A DNA stretch of 64,000 nucleotides. It comes from an uncultured archaeon (lineage in GTDB: Archaea > Halobacteriota > Methanosarcinia > Methanosarcinales > Methanoperedenaceae). Position 1 is the stretch's first letter; each line of letters starts with the position of its first letter. The notes beneath the pieces are model-generated. The model worked only from the letters and a program-made list of their open reading frames with translations, had not been told where the DNA came from and searched no databases. Positions 8,183-17,675 of this stretch are shown here, in pieces. The stretch spans positions 62,001 to 126,000 of the forward strand of contig CABMIH010000057.1 of the NCBI GenBank assembly GCA_902386205.1. The letters run 5' to 3'. The translations under genes were made by a program, and so were the position numbers.

Positions 8183-10717
8183 TCAAGTAACATAAAATAT
8201 CCCCGCCTCAAGACCAAAGCCGAGGTGCTCATCCAGAGATGTCCGAAAATTCGCTTCGCGTTGAGGTTGTTTCAGGCTGCAGAAAACCCCCATCTCAGAT
8301 CCATCTTCCGCCCCCGTGCGGATCTCTTCGGCGCAATTGCGACCGAGCTGTGCGTAGCCGGGATCGCCATATACGATGGACGTGAACGCCGGCTTGAGAC
8401 CTGAGCCGATCCTGCAACCGCAGGCAGCGCCGACTTTCTTCACAGCGTATACGTTCATCATGCCATTTTCAGTTTTAACTACGAATTCATCGAGCCTGGC
8501 GGAATTTAGCATAATGATTACTCTCGTTTTATCAGTGTTGAGCGTAAGCGATAGAACATCTTTGGGTTGAGAATCCCCGGAAGATACAGCAATCATGGTG
8601 GATGTGATGCTGTCTATTTTTCCGGTACTTAACCATTTAAAGTTGAAATACGGTTTTAAAAGTTCAATCAATCTTTCGTATTTGATATCCCGAATTTCAT
8701 CCCAGCTGAACAGGTAATCAAGTGCCCTGTCTGACTGGCACCTGTAGCGGCGGGGTGTCCTTGAACCACCGGGGACGTAGCTGAAACGCACGCATCCCTT
8801 CTGGAACCTCTCCACTTCCACCTGGCCTGTGAAAATAACCTCAGAAGCAAGTATCATCTGATCAACTAACACCTTTCCGAAGACAGTTGTCCGCTCCAGG
8901 GATGTTGATGGCCCGGGCATGATTTTCCCGGATTGTTCACCGGCATAAATGGCATAATCTTCCTCAACGCTGTCCACTATGCTGTCCCGGATTTTCAATT
9001 CAGGCACGTTCTCAGGCACAATTATCTGACCGCAGATGCTATGGTCGATGGAGATATGAAGCCGGGGATTTGTCCTTTCTTCTACGGCAGAAGGATTAAT
9101 TTTAAGCCCGCCTTTATCGGGCACAAGTGTGCAGTGTGCAATTGTCAGGCTGCCCAGGTTTCCCACAAGGACATTAAGCATACCCTCGATCATGATCCCG
9201 TCCAGGATCAATTGCCCGGGATTGTTGCTGAAATCGTCTCCTCCCTGCACGGAAATGTTTCCCAGCACATGCGGGCGGTAAGCATCAGGGGTCAACTGCC
9301 CGACAATGCGTGTTTTTTGCCCTGAAGGTTCATTTACCAGAGCCCAGTCTGCCGCAATAATTGCAAGCTTGCTCCCCGGTATGATATCTATTCGATTCGC
9401 CCCCGTCAGTTCTTCTTTATATGTGCTGTTATCCATAATCGTGATAAGACCGAATGGAAAGGGATCTGCACTATTACTCATATAATGGTTCCATTCAGTT
9501 ACCGCCTCCTCCATTGTTTCCACCAGATGGCTGCTGTCATTATTCAATGCCTCCCTGTCTTTTGTCACTCCTTTCTGCCACGTGACCTTACGAAAATCGG
9601 GATCGAGTGGATTTACCCACCTCTTCACTGAAGCAGAACGGTTGTACGGCCCTGCGCCCACATCGTCGCTGAAGCCGTATGCATAACTGACTTCCACCTT
9701 TTCAGGTATCTCATCTTCAGGGAATGCCAGCCTCCCAAGTTCTGGATCTACTGTAATTTTTAAGGACTGAGGGCGCTTCCATTCACCGAGGTTGCAAATA
9801 AGCATCTGATCAAGAGATACCGGTTCACCGTTCTTGAATACCCTTAGCACGGGCTCATCTCTGTCAAAATAGATATATTTCCTTTCTTTTTCAGGAACCG
9901 GCCGGTATTTTTCAAGCTCGTCATAAAGCATGCGGCGGCGGAGTTTTCCAGGGACGTTGAATTCTTCTGCCAGGTGCGCGATCTCAGGTTCGGGTCTTGG
10001 AATGTTAAAAAGGGGGATATCCCTGCCCAGGGGATCGAATGAATATCTCCCGTCCGGAATATCGGCGACAGCACGCGCCGTGCTCCTTTCTACCCTGTAG
10101 CTCTGGAGTCTCCACATGAAAATGCCGATATTCGGGACATTATACCTGCCTCTGCAGCCTGCAACGCTTCGCACATCGGCATTGTGTGCAGCTATCTCAA
10201 AAGGTCCCCCCAGGAGTTCCAGGCTATTTGGATCACGAAGATCCGGTGTGCCTCCCAGAAGCTCCTGATTGACGGTGCTGCAAAGAGAAGGAGCGCGGGA
10301 TTTCCTGAGCCTTATATGGTTTAAATTCGGCGTCAGCGCGAGGAGCTGGAAGAACTCAACCACCCTCGCACGCCAGCCTGTCAGGTCGGAAGCCAGTTGT
10401 TCAAGTACAGCCGCCGTGCCCTTACCCCTGCGGTATGCAAGAGTATGCGCCACAAATGCACGCTGGCTTAAAGTTTCTAGATCTAAAGACCTGATCCCCT
10501 GGACTTTCAGGAGGTCACCGATATAAGGCACTACCCATTCCTCGCACGTCTCGATGAACCAGTTATCATAGAGACCTTCGATATCGTATTCGATATTCTT
10601 CATTTCGCGCTCTATCACGGACAGCAGAGCGCGGATGGGTTCCCCTTCGGCTGCATCCCGTATGCGGTGGGTTGCAGGCATCAGTTTATATAATCGTTCT
10701 TTGTCCTGTTCATTCAT
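8183..10717 (-). CDS. eCIS tail protein, P2 gpI-like/TIGR02242-type N-terminus with beta-rich body
   Basis: This 844-residue baseplate-periphery protein opens with LYKLMPATHRIRDAAEGEPIRALLSVIEREM and continues with DNWFIETCEEWVVPYIGDLL. These are the hallmarks of the phage tail protein I-like (TIGR02242) family found next to J-like proteins in contractile tails. The central part (about residues 440-620) has repetitive beta strands such as GQLILDGIMIEGMLNVLVGNLGSLTIAHC that look like beta-helix rungs. The C-terminal part contains cysteines (CGCRIGSG) and the phrase YGDPGYAQLGRNCAEEIRTGAEDGSEMGVF. It overlaps the upstream J-like gene by 8 bases. It probably joins the wedge to the fibre encoded 76 bases downstream. 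Confidence 0.8.
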   Translation of the reverse strand: MNEQDKERLYKLMPATHRIRDAAEGEPIRALLSVIEREMKNIEYDIEGLYDNWFIETCEEWVVPYIGDLLKVQGIRSLDLETLSQRAFVAHTLAYRRGKGTAAVLEQLASDLTGWRARVVEFFQLLALTPNLNHIRLRKSRAPSLCSTVNQELLGGTPDLRDPNSLELLGGPFEIAAHNADVRSVAGCRGRYNVPNIGIFMWRLQSYRVERSTARAVADIPDGRYSFDPLGRDIPLFNIPRPEPEIAHLAEEFNVPGKLRRRMLYDELEKYRPVPEKERKYIYFDRDEPVLRVFKNGEPVSLDQMLICNLGEWKRPQSLKITVDPELGRLAFPEDEIPEKVEVSYAYGFSDDVGAGPYNRSASVKRWVNPLDPDFRKVTWQKGVTKDREALNNDSSHLVETMEEAVTEWNHYMSNSADPFPFGLITIMDNSTYKEELTGANRIDIIPGSKLAIIAADWALVNEPSGQKTRIVGQLTPDAYRPHVLGNISVQGGDDFSNNPGQLILDGIMIEGMLNVLVGNLGSLTIAHCTLVPDKGGLKINPSAVEERTNPRLHISIDHSICGQIIVPENVPELKIRDSIVDSVEEDYAIYAGEQSGKIMPGPSTSLERTTVFGKVLVDQMILASEVIFTGQVEVERFQKGCVRFSYVPGGSRTPRRYRCQSDRALDYLFSWDEIRDIKYERLIELLKPYFNFKWLSTGKIDSITSTMIAVSSGDSQPKDVLSLTLNTDKTRVIIMLNSARLDEFVVKTENGMMNVYAVKKVGAACGCRIGSGLKPAFTSIVYGDPGYAQLGRNCAEEIRTGAEDGSEMGVFCSLKQPQREANFRTSLDEHLGFGLEAGIFYVT

Positions 10718-13700
10718 TTAAGATCACCGTCAGTGTTATTCCGCCTGGTTTTATCAGCAGCAATTCAGCGGATCTGATATTCCCCATGTCATCCAGAAAT
10801 GCCCTGGATGCGGTCAGTATCTGGTTCAAAGCGGAGAATCCGGTTGATTTGTAAAGTTTTTCAATATCGACGTATATTACGCCTTCCACATCCTGTATCA
10901 CGGTATTTATTTCAGAGGCTGTGGCGGCCTGCCCGAAGGAGCGGTTTTCAAATGAAAATGTTTTTTCAAGAGCGCTTTTAATGGCGGCAAGGACTTTATC
11001 ATTTATGAAGCGGGGGTCGATCTTCACCCTTGCTTCCAGGTTAAAGAAATCAGGCCGGTAACTTTCAACGATCACATGCTGCACGGGAAGCCTCACGGCA
11101 TCGATTCCTTTGCGAAGGTTTTTGTAAAGGTTTGATCTGGGATCCACAGGTTTGCCGCCGGATGCAGCCACCGTGATGTGAACTATCTTTTTTTCACCCA
11201 TCCAGAATGTTACAGCCTGCGATTTGCCAATGCCGGAAAAAGCCCGTGCAAAGTCCTCAAAATCCCTGAGCGATACTATTCGTTCCAGCGTGAGCACCGT
11301 AAAAGGAGCGTTAGTGCGTGCATCCTCTAGTTTTTCAGGCGGCGCTGCGCCGCTCGCGGCTATGGGATTTGTTACTTCACGCACGCCAAGTGGTCTTTTC
11401 TGGAGGAGGGATAGTTTATTGGCTCCCACTTCCCCCTCAGGGCCTATACCGCTCCTGTAGGTCGCCACGATATTTTCCCTGCCGCTCGGCAGGCGGGCGC
11501 CCTTTTTACCGTCCCCGAAAGTCAGGTATGTTTTACCATCATTGTCATTGCGAAGAATGAAGTCCTGGCTGTTCGCCTCAAGATCCAGGAGGGAGGGTGT
11601 TTCTTTCCATTCCACGTCGTTAACATACACCTTTATGGTGCTCTGGATACCTCTTGGCGTGGGAGAGGAAATATAAGTAAGAGGATTCTTATTCAGCCTG
11701 AATCTCTGGTTGGGGCGGGTTCCATCACCGTTGCCGAGAACTTCATTATAAACGGTCTCGCCGTGCGTTGCCAGGGCCACATTGGCATATATCGATACAG
11801 TGTGGCGGTCATAGATGGTGGCAAGAGATTCTTTTAATGTTATGGCAGTGCGTTCAAGGCCAGTGGTCACATATTCTATGAATGCCGCCTCACTTATCGT
11901 TTCATCATCTTTTTCCGAATGGACCGGTATGATCTTTTCGGACTCGATGGATACAATTATATCGTTTATTTCTTCGTTATCCGTCAGGTGCCATTCCAGT
12001 CTGCCTTCAGCTACCGAAAATGGAGGGTCCTGGAAGTAAAATTGACCACTATCCAGCCTCACTATATTCCCATCCTTGTTTACAAAGGAAATATCATCCG
12101 CCTTAATTTGTGCCATCCCTTCATTTATTATAAGCTTCCCGCCAGGTTCAATATCCAAGGAGCCATCGAAGCCTTCCCTGTCCATCAGGTGCCATCGTAT
12201 TCTATTATCGACGATCACGGGAAGTTCGATGATGCTGAGAATTTCTCCGGGTTTAAGCTCCTTGGGCTTCATGAAATCAGATGAGGGAACAAGTGAGTAT
12301 CCTTCAGTTTCATCAGCGATCCTGACGCACATCCTTTTTCCGCTGATTATGAGTTTCTTATCCTTTTCAAGCCCCTCTACCTGACAATCAAGTTCGATAT
12401 TCTTTCCATCTATGGTTCTGGTCAGCGGTCTTTTTGCCATTTCCAGTTCTTCGCTCTGGGCAAATACCACTGTATCGCGCAACCCGAACCAGCTCAGGTG
12501 TTTCACCGTATCGGGCGTGATGCGCGTGGTCTTGGCAGTAAGCATGAAATCGGCAAGTGCATCCGTTTCAACTTCCTGAGCTCCATATAGTTCTTTGTAA
12601 CCGGGCTTCACCAAGACTACCCAGCTGCCGGAAAGAATCCTGGGATAGACCGCATCCAGGTCTATTTTATTCTTTTCATAAATCTTCAGTTTTTTTTCAC
12701 TGTCCATCTTTGCGAAGAATACATCAGTCCTGCCATCAGAAATTGTCATGTATGCCCTGGTCGCTTTGGACTTTTCTTTGTTAAGCCGGATCTTGAGGAG
12801 ATTTCCTTCCTGGGAAATATTAATTTCACTGCCGTCGTTTACAGGCGTAACCGCACCTATCCAGTTAGTACCATAAGTCTGTATCAGATATTCTTTTAAA
12901 TTCTCCCAATCACTCCCGGGAACATTATCCCAGTTGAACAAAAGTTTTTTCCCGATCCTGATCTCAAAGTCGGGCCAGTCCGACCTCCAGGTGCTTGAGT
13001 CGTCTTTATTGTATGAAGGATCGTAAGCCTTCTTAACCGTATCAGGCATTCCTTTCCAGTCGGGTGCGTTGTATCCAAAAAGCGCGGCACGCTGCCGGAA
13101 AGTAAAGACCCTTGGTTTGTCAGACGGTTCGACAGGCGGCTTATCATGACCCAGGCCAGTTTCCCAGGTGACAATGGTATAATTCTTTTCCTTCTCAGGA
13201 AAGGGTGTGACGGTCTTAAGGATGCGGAAATCCCATCTTTCGCTCACAAAAAGTTTCTCGCGCTCCATCCCCACAAGCAGTATCGCATCCCCCGGCAGCA
13301 GGCGGGTATTTACTCCCGACAGATAGAGTTCAGTGGCGCCGTATATTAATTCCTGCTGCACCGTTAGCCTTGGTTTCAGCCTGTTCCACTCTTTCCGGGC
13401 TTCGATTTTTTCAACAGTCTCAAAGGTCTGGGGCTTTTCATCCTGTCCGGGAATGCTCATGACCTTGAGTCTTTCCTCGATCGTGGCGCGTCCGGGAGCC
13501 CCCGGGGCATCTTCCAGCGTGAATGCGAGGTATGCACTGGCTGCAACGCCGGGACTCAGTTCATAGCCTATTGCTCTTGACAGTTCGAGCACTGAACGGC
13601 GCTCAGTAGCAGTACGCAGGTAACCTTCGTTCGCGATGCGTTCTTGGTAGAAGGTAAGTACATCAGCTGCTGTAGCCCATGCATCCAGCATGGCGATGGC

Positions 13701-13934
13701 AGGATCGTCCGGGCTGCGGGTGGTGAGCCTGGCGAGGGTTGGCCCGTCCTTGATAATATTGAGCGACAGGCTCAAAAGCATCCGGCGCAGGAAGGTGGAA
13801 TGTGTACCGATGCGGTAATCGATGGCAGGAAGACCCGGGCGGTTATGATGCTCATTCAGTGATTCCTTTCTCTCCCAGCATCCGCAGGTATCCAGCTTCG
13901 TTTTATCGACATTTACATTTTCCCTGTCGTTCAT
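10710..13934 (-). CDS. eCIS baseplate wedge protein 2 (baseplate J-like, Afp12-like position)
   Basis: This 1074-residue protein belongs to the putative baseplate assembly family (TIGR02243/baseplate J-like). The N-terminal block FLRRMLLSLS, then DPAIAMLDAWATAADVLTFYQERIANEGYLRTATERRSVLELSRAIGYEL, is the family signature. The C-terminal half has the J-like core LTFGDGKKGARLPSGRENIVATYRSGIGPEGEVGANKL and the IVSLRDFEDFARAF segment. A large insert of about 350 residues between them (about 330-690) enlarges it relative to its neighbour. It should form the wedge that surrounds the hub and clamps the sheath before contraction. It overlaps the upstream J-like gene by 4 bases, indicating coupled translation. 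Confidence 0.88.
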   Translation of the reverse strand: MNDRENVNVDKTKLDTCGCWERKESLNEHHNRPGLPAIDYRIGTHSTFLRRMLLSLSLNIIKDGPTLARLTTRSPDDPAIAMLDAWATAADVLTFYQERIANEGYLRTATERRSVLELSRAIGYELSPGVAASAYLAFTLEDAPGAPGRATIEERLKVMSIPGQDEKPQTFETVEKIEARKEWNRLKPRLTVQQELIYGATELYLSGVNTRLLPGDAILLVGMEREKLFVSERWDFRILKTVTPFPEKEKNYTIVTWETGLGHDKPPVEPSDKPRVFTFRQRAALFGYNAPDWKGMPDTVKKAYDPSYNKDDSSTWRSDWPDFEIRIGKKLLFNWDNVPGSDWENLKEYLIQTYGTNWIGAVTPVNDGSEINISQEGNLLKIRLNKEKSKATRAYMTISDGRTDVFFAKMDSEKKLKIYEKNKIDLDAVYPRILSGSWVVLVKPGYKELYGAQEVETDALADFMLTAKTTRITPDTVKHLSWFGLRDTVVFAQSEELEMAKRPLTRTIDGKNIELDCQVEGLEKDKKLIISGKRMCVRIADETEGYSLVPSSDFMKPKELKPGEILSIIELPVIVDNRIRWHLMDREGFDGSLDIEPGGKLIINEGMAQIKADDISFVNKDGNIVRLDSGQFYFQDPPFSVAEGRLEWHLTDNEEINDIIVSIESEKIIPVHSEKDDETISEAAFIEYVTTGLERTAITLKESLATIYDRHTVSIYANVALATHGETVYNEVLGNGDGTRPNQRFRLNKNPLTYISSPTPRGIQSTIKVYVNDVEWKETPSLLDLEANSQDFILRNDNDGKTYLTFGDGKKGARLPSGRENIVATYRSGIGPEGEVGANKLSLLQKRPLGVREVTNPIAASGAAPPEKLEDARTNAPFTVLTLERIVSLRDFEDFARAFSGIGKSQAVTFWMGEKKIVHITVAASGGKPVDPRSNLYKNLRKGIDAVRLPVQHVIVESYRPDFFNLEARVKIDPRFINDKVLAAIKSALEKTFSFENRSFGQAATASEINTVIQDVEGVIYVDIEKLYKSTGFSALNQILTASRAFLDDMGNIRSAELLLIKPGGITLTVILNE

Positions 13935-16501
13935 GATCCTCCTTTCATTTCGAATTCTATCTTGCCGTTCTCGGGCCCGTTCGGATCGTTGTCCAGACGG
14001 CCTATTTCAAGCCTGCCGAAAGATATCTCACCATCTATCAGTTCATTGCCCTGAGGCTGCCCCCAGCGGCGAAAATCCGTTACATCCACCCAGAGAACGC
14101 CGGGCACTTTCATCGCCTCAGATACTACCCTGCTAAGATATACCGGCTTTCCGAATGTGAAATTATCGGGGTGGAAAAAACCCCGCTTTCCGCCTGACAT
14201 GTCAATATTGCTGAATGTTCGCAATAGGGCAGACTCAACGTCGGGCCTGAAATAGCCGGTTTTAACGCATACCGTCATTTTTATGTAAAGTGAAACAAAT
14301 ATCGGGCTTTCTATCTCCAGGTCGTAGCCTGCAAGCCTGAAACTTTCCAGGAAATCAAACAGTTCTGCCCTGAATTCATCATTTACCGGTCTTCCCCCTT
14401 TCCTGTCAACAGTGACGAACATGGTGTACCAGCTCCCTGTCCAGAGGAGGGTTCCAACCGCTCTCTGGACATCCGGGTGCCTCTGGGCAACTTCGGCATA
14501 ATCGTTTTCAGTGACTGCACGTTTCTGGGTGCGGAATGCCCAGGGGGCGTAAAGGCGCACCTGTTCAATGGATTCCGGATCGGTCCCGCCCTGTGAAGGC
14601 AGGGGATTCCATATCCTCCCGACACTATCGGAGCTCAGGGCGGCATCTGCCGGCATGATATGGTGGATCGCATTCGATCCCACGTTTCCCCGGGTACCGT
14701 TGCCCGTACGATAGGTAGCTTTCATGCTGCTTACCGGTCTTTTTCCCATTATATCGTCCCCGAAACGCAAATGGGCAAATCCCTCCTCATCCATTTCCAC
14801 TACAAAACTCTGATCAAACCTGTCGCTGTTCAGAAGATCCCGTTTTGCAGTCCAGACCTCGGAATTCTCATGCAATTTTACGGCAGGCAACGCATCAAGG
14901 ACTTTCTGTAACAACGCATTTGAGGCAGGCTCAGGCTTGATGCGCACCGTTTCATCGTTGTAAGGAACACTGTGGGTTATGCCGCTTCTCGTAAGCCGGG
15001 GCCGATATCGCCCTTCCTGAAGAATTTCGAATTTCAATTCCTCTTCTTCAAGTTCTTCGTCATCGGTCATACCGTGATCCGCAAGTACGACATTTCCGTG
15101 TACTACGCTTACGTCCTCATGCGGCACATCATTTATTACGGTAGAAATGCAGAACGGGAACGGTAAAGCATCCAGTCCTGACCACTCAATTTCTACTATA
15201 GGTGTTTTTGTGAGGGGATCAATTTTCAGGCTGCCGGGAACCCTTCTTCCGTTCCCGAGAACTTCAGCTTCCGGCGTTACACTTGTGAGACGCACGGCAT
15301 GCCTGTGGGAAATATCGGCGTCTGACTGAAGCCCGGTGGCGGGTCCCAGCCTTTCTTCCAGGATCAGCACATCACCTTTGCACAGGCGCAAACGGTTGGC
15401 AATATTATCTTCAAGCGTGGCTTTCGTTGCGCCGCCGGGCAGGCAGCACAGGTCATCGCTCCAGGTATAGAATGATATCGTGTTGTGAGCCCTGTATAAG
15501 GTGGTGCTGTGCATTGGTTCAAAAACTTCTGGATGATAAAGTGACAGCACCTCCCGTAACCTGTTCCTGTCCACAAAAGGAGCATCCTCGAATCTGGTCA
15601 GGAACCGTGTCCTGCTTTTTGTTATTTCATCTTCCTTAGCCAGAAATACTTCATCGTCATTGATCTCAATGCAGACCCATGCTCTTGCATTGCATCCGTC
15701 ATGCATGGGATAATCAAGAAGCCTGGCATGACGGCGAACCGAAATTCGCTTGCGTGCCGTGCCAAGGTAGGCTTCCGAGGCAACCGCATCCTGGTAATAA
15801 CTAAGGTGATCTGCGGCATATGCAAGCAGTTCTACAAGGGTTATGCCGACATCTGCGATATTCCTCTCTTTCCAGTCAGGCATTATTATTGCCAGACGGT
15901 CAAGCATCAGGCGTCTGAAACTTGCGAAATCCCTGGCAAGATAATCGATGGGAGGTTCGGGCAGCCGCTCGACAGAGCACTCTTCCTGCTGCCTGCAATC
16001 AAACCCGCTCGGGCATTCTACCTTGAAAGAGAACTCTACACTTGATAGCTGTGGATCAAAACCTGTGAGCGTGTCGCCGTCTGCGGTCAGTGAAAGAATA
16101 TAAGTTGAATAGTCCCCGTAACTGCTGGTTCTGACGACAAGTACGTTTCCGGGATCGGGGAGTTTTTCGAATAAATCTATTTCTTCAGCGGTGATATGTT
16201 CATTATCCGGCGGATTATGCCAGTCAGTAGGGTCTGCCGGATATGCCCATTCAACTCTTACCGGATTGATTCTGGGGTCGTCGCGCACGCCCCCCCTGAT
16301 CTTTACATTATTACCGCTCAGGTATGTTACGGGCTTGAAGCAGCGTACAAGGAGTGTGCGCTGGCGCGGGCTTCCCTGCGGGGCGTTCTTATCCAGTACT
16401 TCAAGGTAATCTATCCCGTTCAGTTCCAGTTCTCCTTCGATTTTTGTTGAAAGGAGTTTATTCCTGCGATTCTTATTCCTGCACGAGTATTGTATTCCCA
16501 T
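13931..16501 (-). CDS. eCIS baseplate wedge protein 1 (baseplate J/gp6-like, Afp11-like)
   Basis: This 856-residue protein is homologous in layout to the next gene. The segment LARDFASFRRLMLDRLAIIMPDWKERNIADVGITLVELLAYAADHLSYYQDAVASEAYLGTARKRISVRRHARLLDY is the family signature at about residues 185-265. The J-like core LRFGDDIMGKRPVSSMKATYRTGNGTRGNVGSNAIHHI lies at about 595-635. A C-terminal DYAEVAQRHPDVQRAVGTLLWTGSWYTMFVTVDRKGG segment follows. The N-terminal 180 residues are a separate beta-rich domain. It directly abuts the gp25-like gene. Together with the 1074-residue protein it should form the inner and outer wedge of the baseplate. Confidence 0.9.
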   Translation of the reverse strand: MGIQYSCRNKNRRNKLLSTKIEGELELNGIDYLEVLDKNAPQGSPRQRTLLVRCFKPVTYLSGNNVKIRGGVRDDPRINPVRVEWAYPADPTDWHNPPDNEHITAEEIDLFEKLPDPGNVLVVRTSSYGDYSTYILSLTADGDTLTGFDPQLSSVEFSFKVECPSGFDCRQQEECSVERLPEPPIDYLARDFASFRRLMLDRLAIIMPDWKERNIADVGITLVELLAYAADHLSYYQDAVASEAYLGTARKRISVRRHARLLDYPMHDGCNARAWVCIEINDDEVFLAKEDEITKSRTRFLTRFEDAPFVDRNRLREVLSLYHPEVFEPMHSTTLYRAHNTISFYTWSDDLCCLPGGATKATLEDNIANRLRLCKGDVLILEERLGPATGLQSDADISHRHAVRLTSVTPEAEVLGNGRRVPGSLKIDPLTKTPIVEIEWSGLDALPFPFCISTVINDVPHEDVSVVHGNVVLADHGMTDDEELEEEELKFEILQEGRYRPRLTRSGITHSVPYNDETVRIKPEPASNALLQKVLDALPAVKLHENSEVWTAKRDLLNSDRFDQSFVVEMDEEGFAHLRFGDDIMGKRPVSSMKATYRTGNGTRGNVGSNAIHHIMPADAALSSDSVGRIWNPLPSQGGTDPESIEQVRLYAPWAFRTQKRAVTENDYAEVAQRHPDVQRAVGTLLWTGSWYTMFVTVDRKGGRPVNDEFRAELFDFLESFRLAGYDLEIESPIFVSLYIKMTVCVKTGYFRPDVESALLRTFSNIDMSGGKRGFFHPDNFTFGKPVYLSRVVSEAMKVPGVLWVDVTDFRRWGQPQGNELIDGEISFGRLEIGRLDNDPNGPENGKIEFEMKGGS

Positions 16502-16861
16502 TCAGACCCCCCTTGAAAATTGCGCGGTCTTCTGCTGCTGGTTGCGAAGGACAACATACTGTATCGTTACTTCCAGCCTGGAGTCAATATTCTCCACCTT
16601 TACATCCCTTACCTGGATAAGATCCGAAAGCCATTGCTGGAGCGCACCCTGTATGAGAAAACGGGTAGTAGCAGCAACTTCCGGGCTGTTGGGTGCGAAA
16701 ACAAGCTGCATTGTCCCGCTGCCGAAAGTGGGGCGGTTGACGCGTTCGCCCGGCGAAGTGAAAAGCACCTGCTCTATAAGATCGCGGATATGGGCGTCCT
16801 GGTCAGTAGTTGCAGTCCTTCCGCTGCCGTCTATTCTTAACGGATGATCTATCTGCATCAT
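16502..16861 (-). CDS. eCIS baseplate wedge protein, gp25/GPW-like (Afp9-like)
   Basis: This 119-residue protein is of the T4 gp25/P2 gpW family, the most conserved wedge component, which contacts the first sheath ring and triggers contraction. The segment DQDAHIRDLIEQVLFTSPGERVNRPTFGSGTMQLVF contains the typical LLxTxPGERxxxPxFG motif at about residues 31-48, and the helix EVAATTRFLIQGALQQWL follows. Length is normal for the family. It overlaps the PAAR-like gene by 4 bases and abuts the J-like gene. Confidence 0.92.
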   Translation of the reverse strand: MMQIDHPLRIDGSGRTATTDQDAHIRDLIEQVLFTSPGERVNRPTFGSGTMQLVFAPNSPEVAATTRFLIQGALQQWLSDLIQVRDVKVENIDSRLEVTIQYVVLRNQQQKTAQFSRGV

Positions 16862-17190
16862 GTCCCCTTCACCCTTAATTGCGTGACAAGCACATTTGGC
16901 GGTCCCTGGGGTATCTGCTCAGCGCTCTGGCACAGTCCCGTGCTTGCCTGGAGTATCACGGCCTGCCCCCCGACTTTCACGCGAGAGGCCGGGACGAGCC
17001 ACTGGACTTTTACGCAGGGTTGGGGTTTAGGCGGTATCGTGAAAGCGCACCCCGCCACTGTGTACGTATCATTAACGGTAGCCACCGCCTGGCTGCTTAC
17101 CATCACCCTTGTATTGGAAGAAATTATGGAAACCTGCCCGCCGTGAGGACATATCGCGGTAGCCCCGACATGGAGTAAATAACCGGGCAT
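16858..17190 (-). CDS. eCIS PAAR-like spike tip protein (Afp10 position)
   Basis: This 110-residue protein begins MPGYLLHVGATAICPHGGQVSI and contains repeated short beta segments with a central CAF...PCVKVQW block. This is the pattern of the small PAAR-like tip proteins encoded between the gpV spike and gp25-like genes of eCIS loci. Cys and His residues (CPHGG near residue 14; further cysteines near residues 48, 59 and 86) may hold the metal at the apex. It should sharpen the spike that pierces the target. It overlaps both neighbours by 1 to 4 bases. Confidence 0.8.
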   Translation of the reverse strand: MPGYLLHVGATAICPHGGQVSIISSNTRVMVSSQAVATVNDTYTVAGCAFTIPPKPQPCVKVQWLVPASRVKVGGQAVILQASTGLCQSAEQIPQGPPNVLVTQLRVKGT

Positions 17191-17675
17191 TATGTCACCT
17201 CAAGCGCGCCGCTGTTGATCGATACCTGCTGACCTGAGAGTTTGATGCTCCCTCCCTGCCCGTTGGTGATCTCTATTTCCTGTGTATTGATAACGATCTT
17301 CATACCCGACGCAGTCTCGATGGTTATGCCGCATGCTCCAGGCGTGTCGTCTACAGTAATGGTTACCGTATCGGTCTTTAACACTTTCATCTCAGCGACC
17401 GCGGGCTGGGCAGGCACTTCGCCGGAACCCCAGAAGCAACCGCTCCACACAGGATAATCAGGGTCTCCCCCTTCGAACTCCACCCAGACATTCGCCCCGA
17501 CGGGCGGGATGGCAAATAAACCCACGCCGTTCCCGGCATAAGGAACGCACGGCATTGCCCAGCTCATTTTACCCTCGCCAAGCACCGCCGGTACGCTTGC
17601 CTGGATCCTGCCCAGCTGCATCGGATCGACATTATTTTCAACTTTTCCTCGAAATTTTCCTAAGAACTTTTTCAT
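17190..17675 (-). CDS. eCIS spike protein, gpV/gp5 OB-fold type
   Basis: This 161-residue protein has an N-terminal OB-fold of the phage baseplate assembly protein V type. FRGKVENNVDPMQLGRIQASVPAVLG (about 8-33) and VGANVWVEFEGGDPDYPVWSGCFWG (about 58-82) are the diagnostic segments. The C-terminal 60 residues (TVTITVDDTPGACGITIETASGMKIVINTQEIEITNGQGGSIKL) form a short triple-stranded beta-helix needle. In Afp/PVC the hub and spike are one protein; here they are two adjacent genes that overlap by 4 bases. Confidence 0.92.
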   Translation of the reverse strand: MKKFLGKFRGKVENNVDPMQLGRIQASVPAVLGEGKMSWAMPCVPYAGNGVGLFAIPPVGANVWVEFEGGDPDYPVWSGCFWGSGEVPAQPAVAEMKVLKTDTVTITVDDTPGACGITIETASGMKIVINTQEIEITNGQGGSIKLSGQQVSINSGALEVT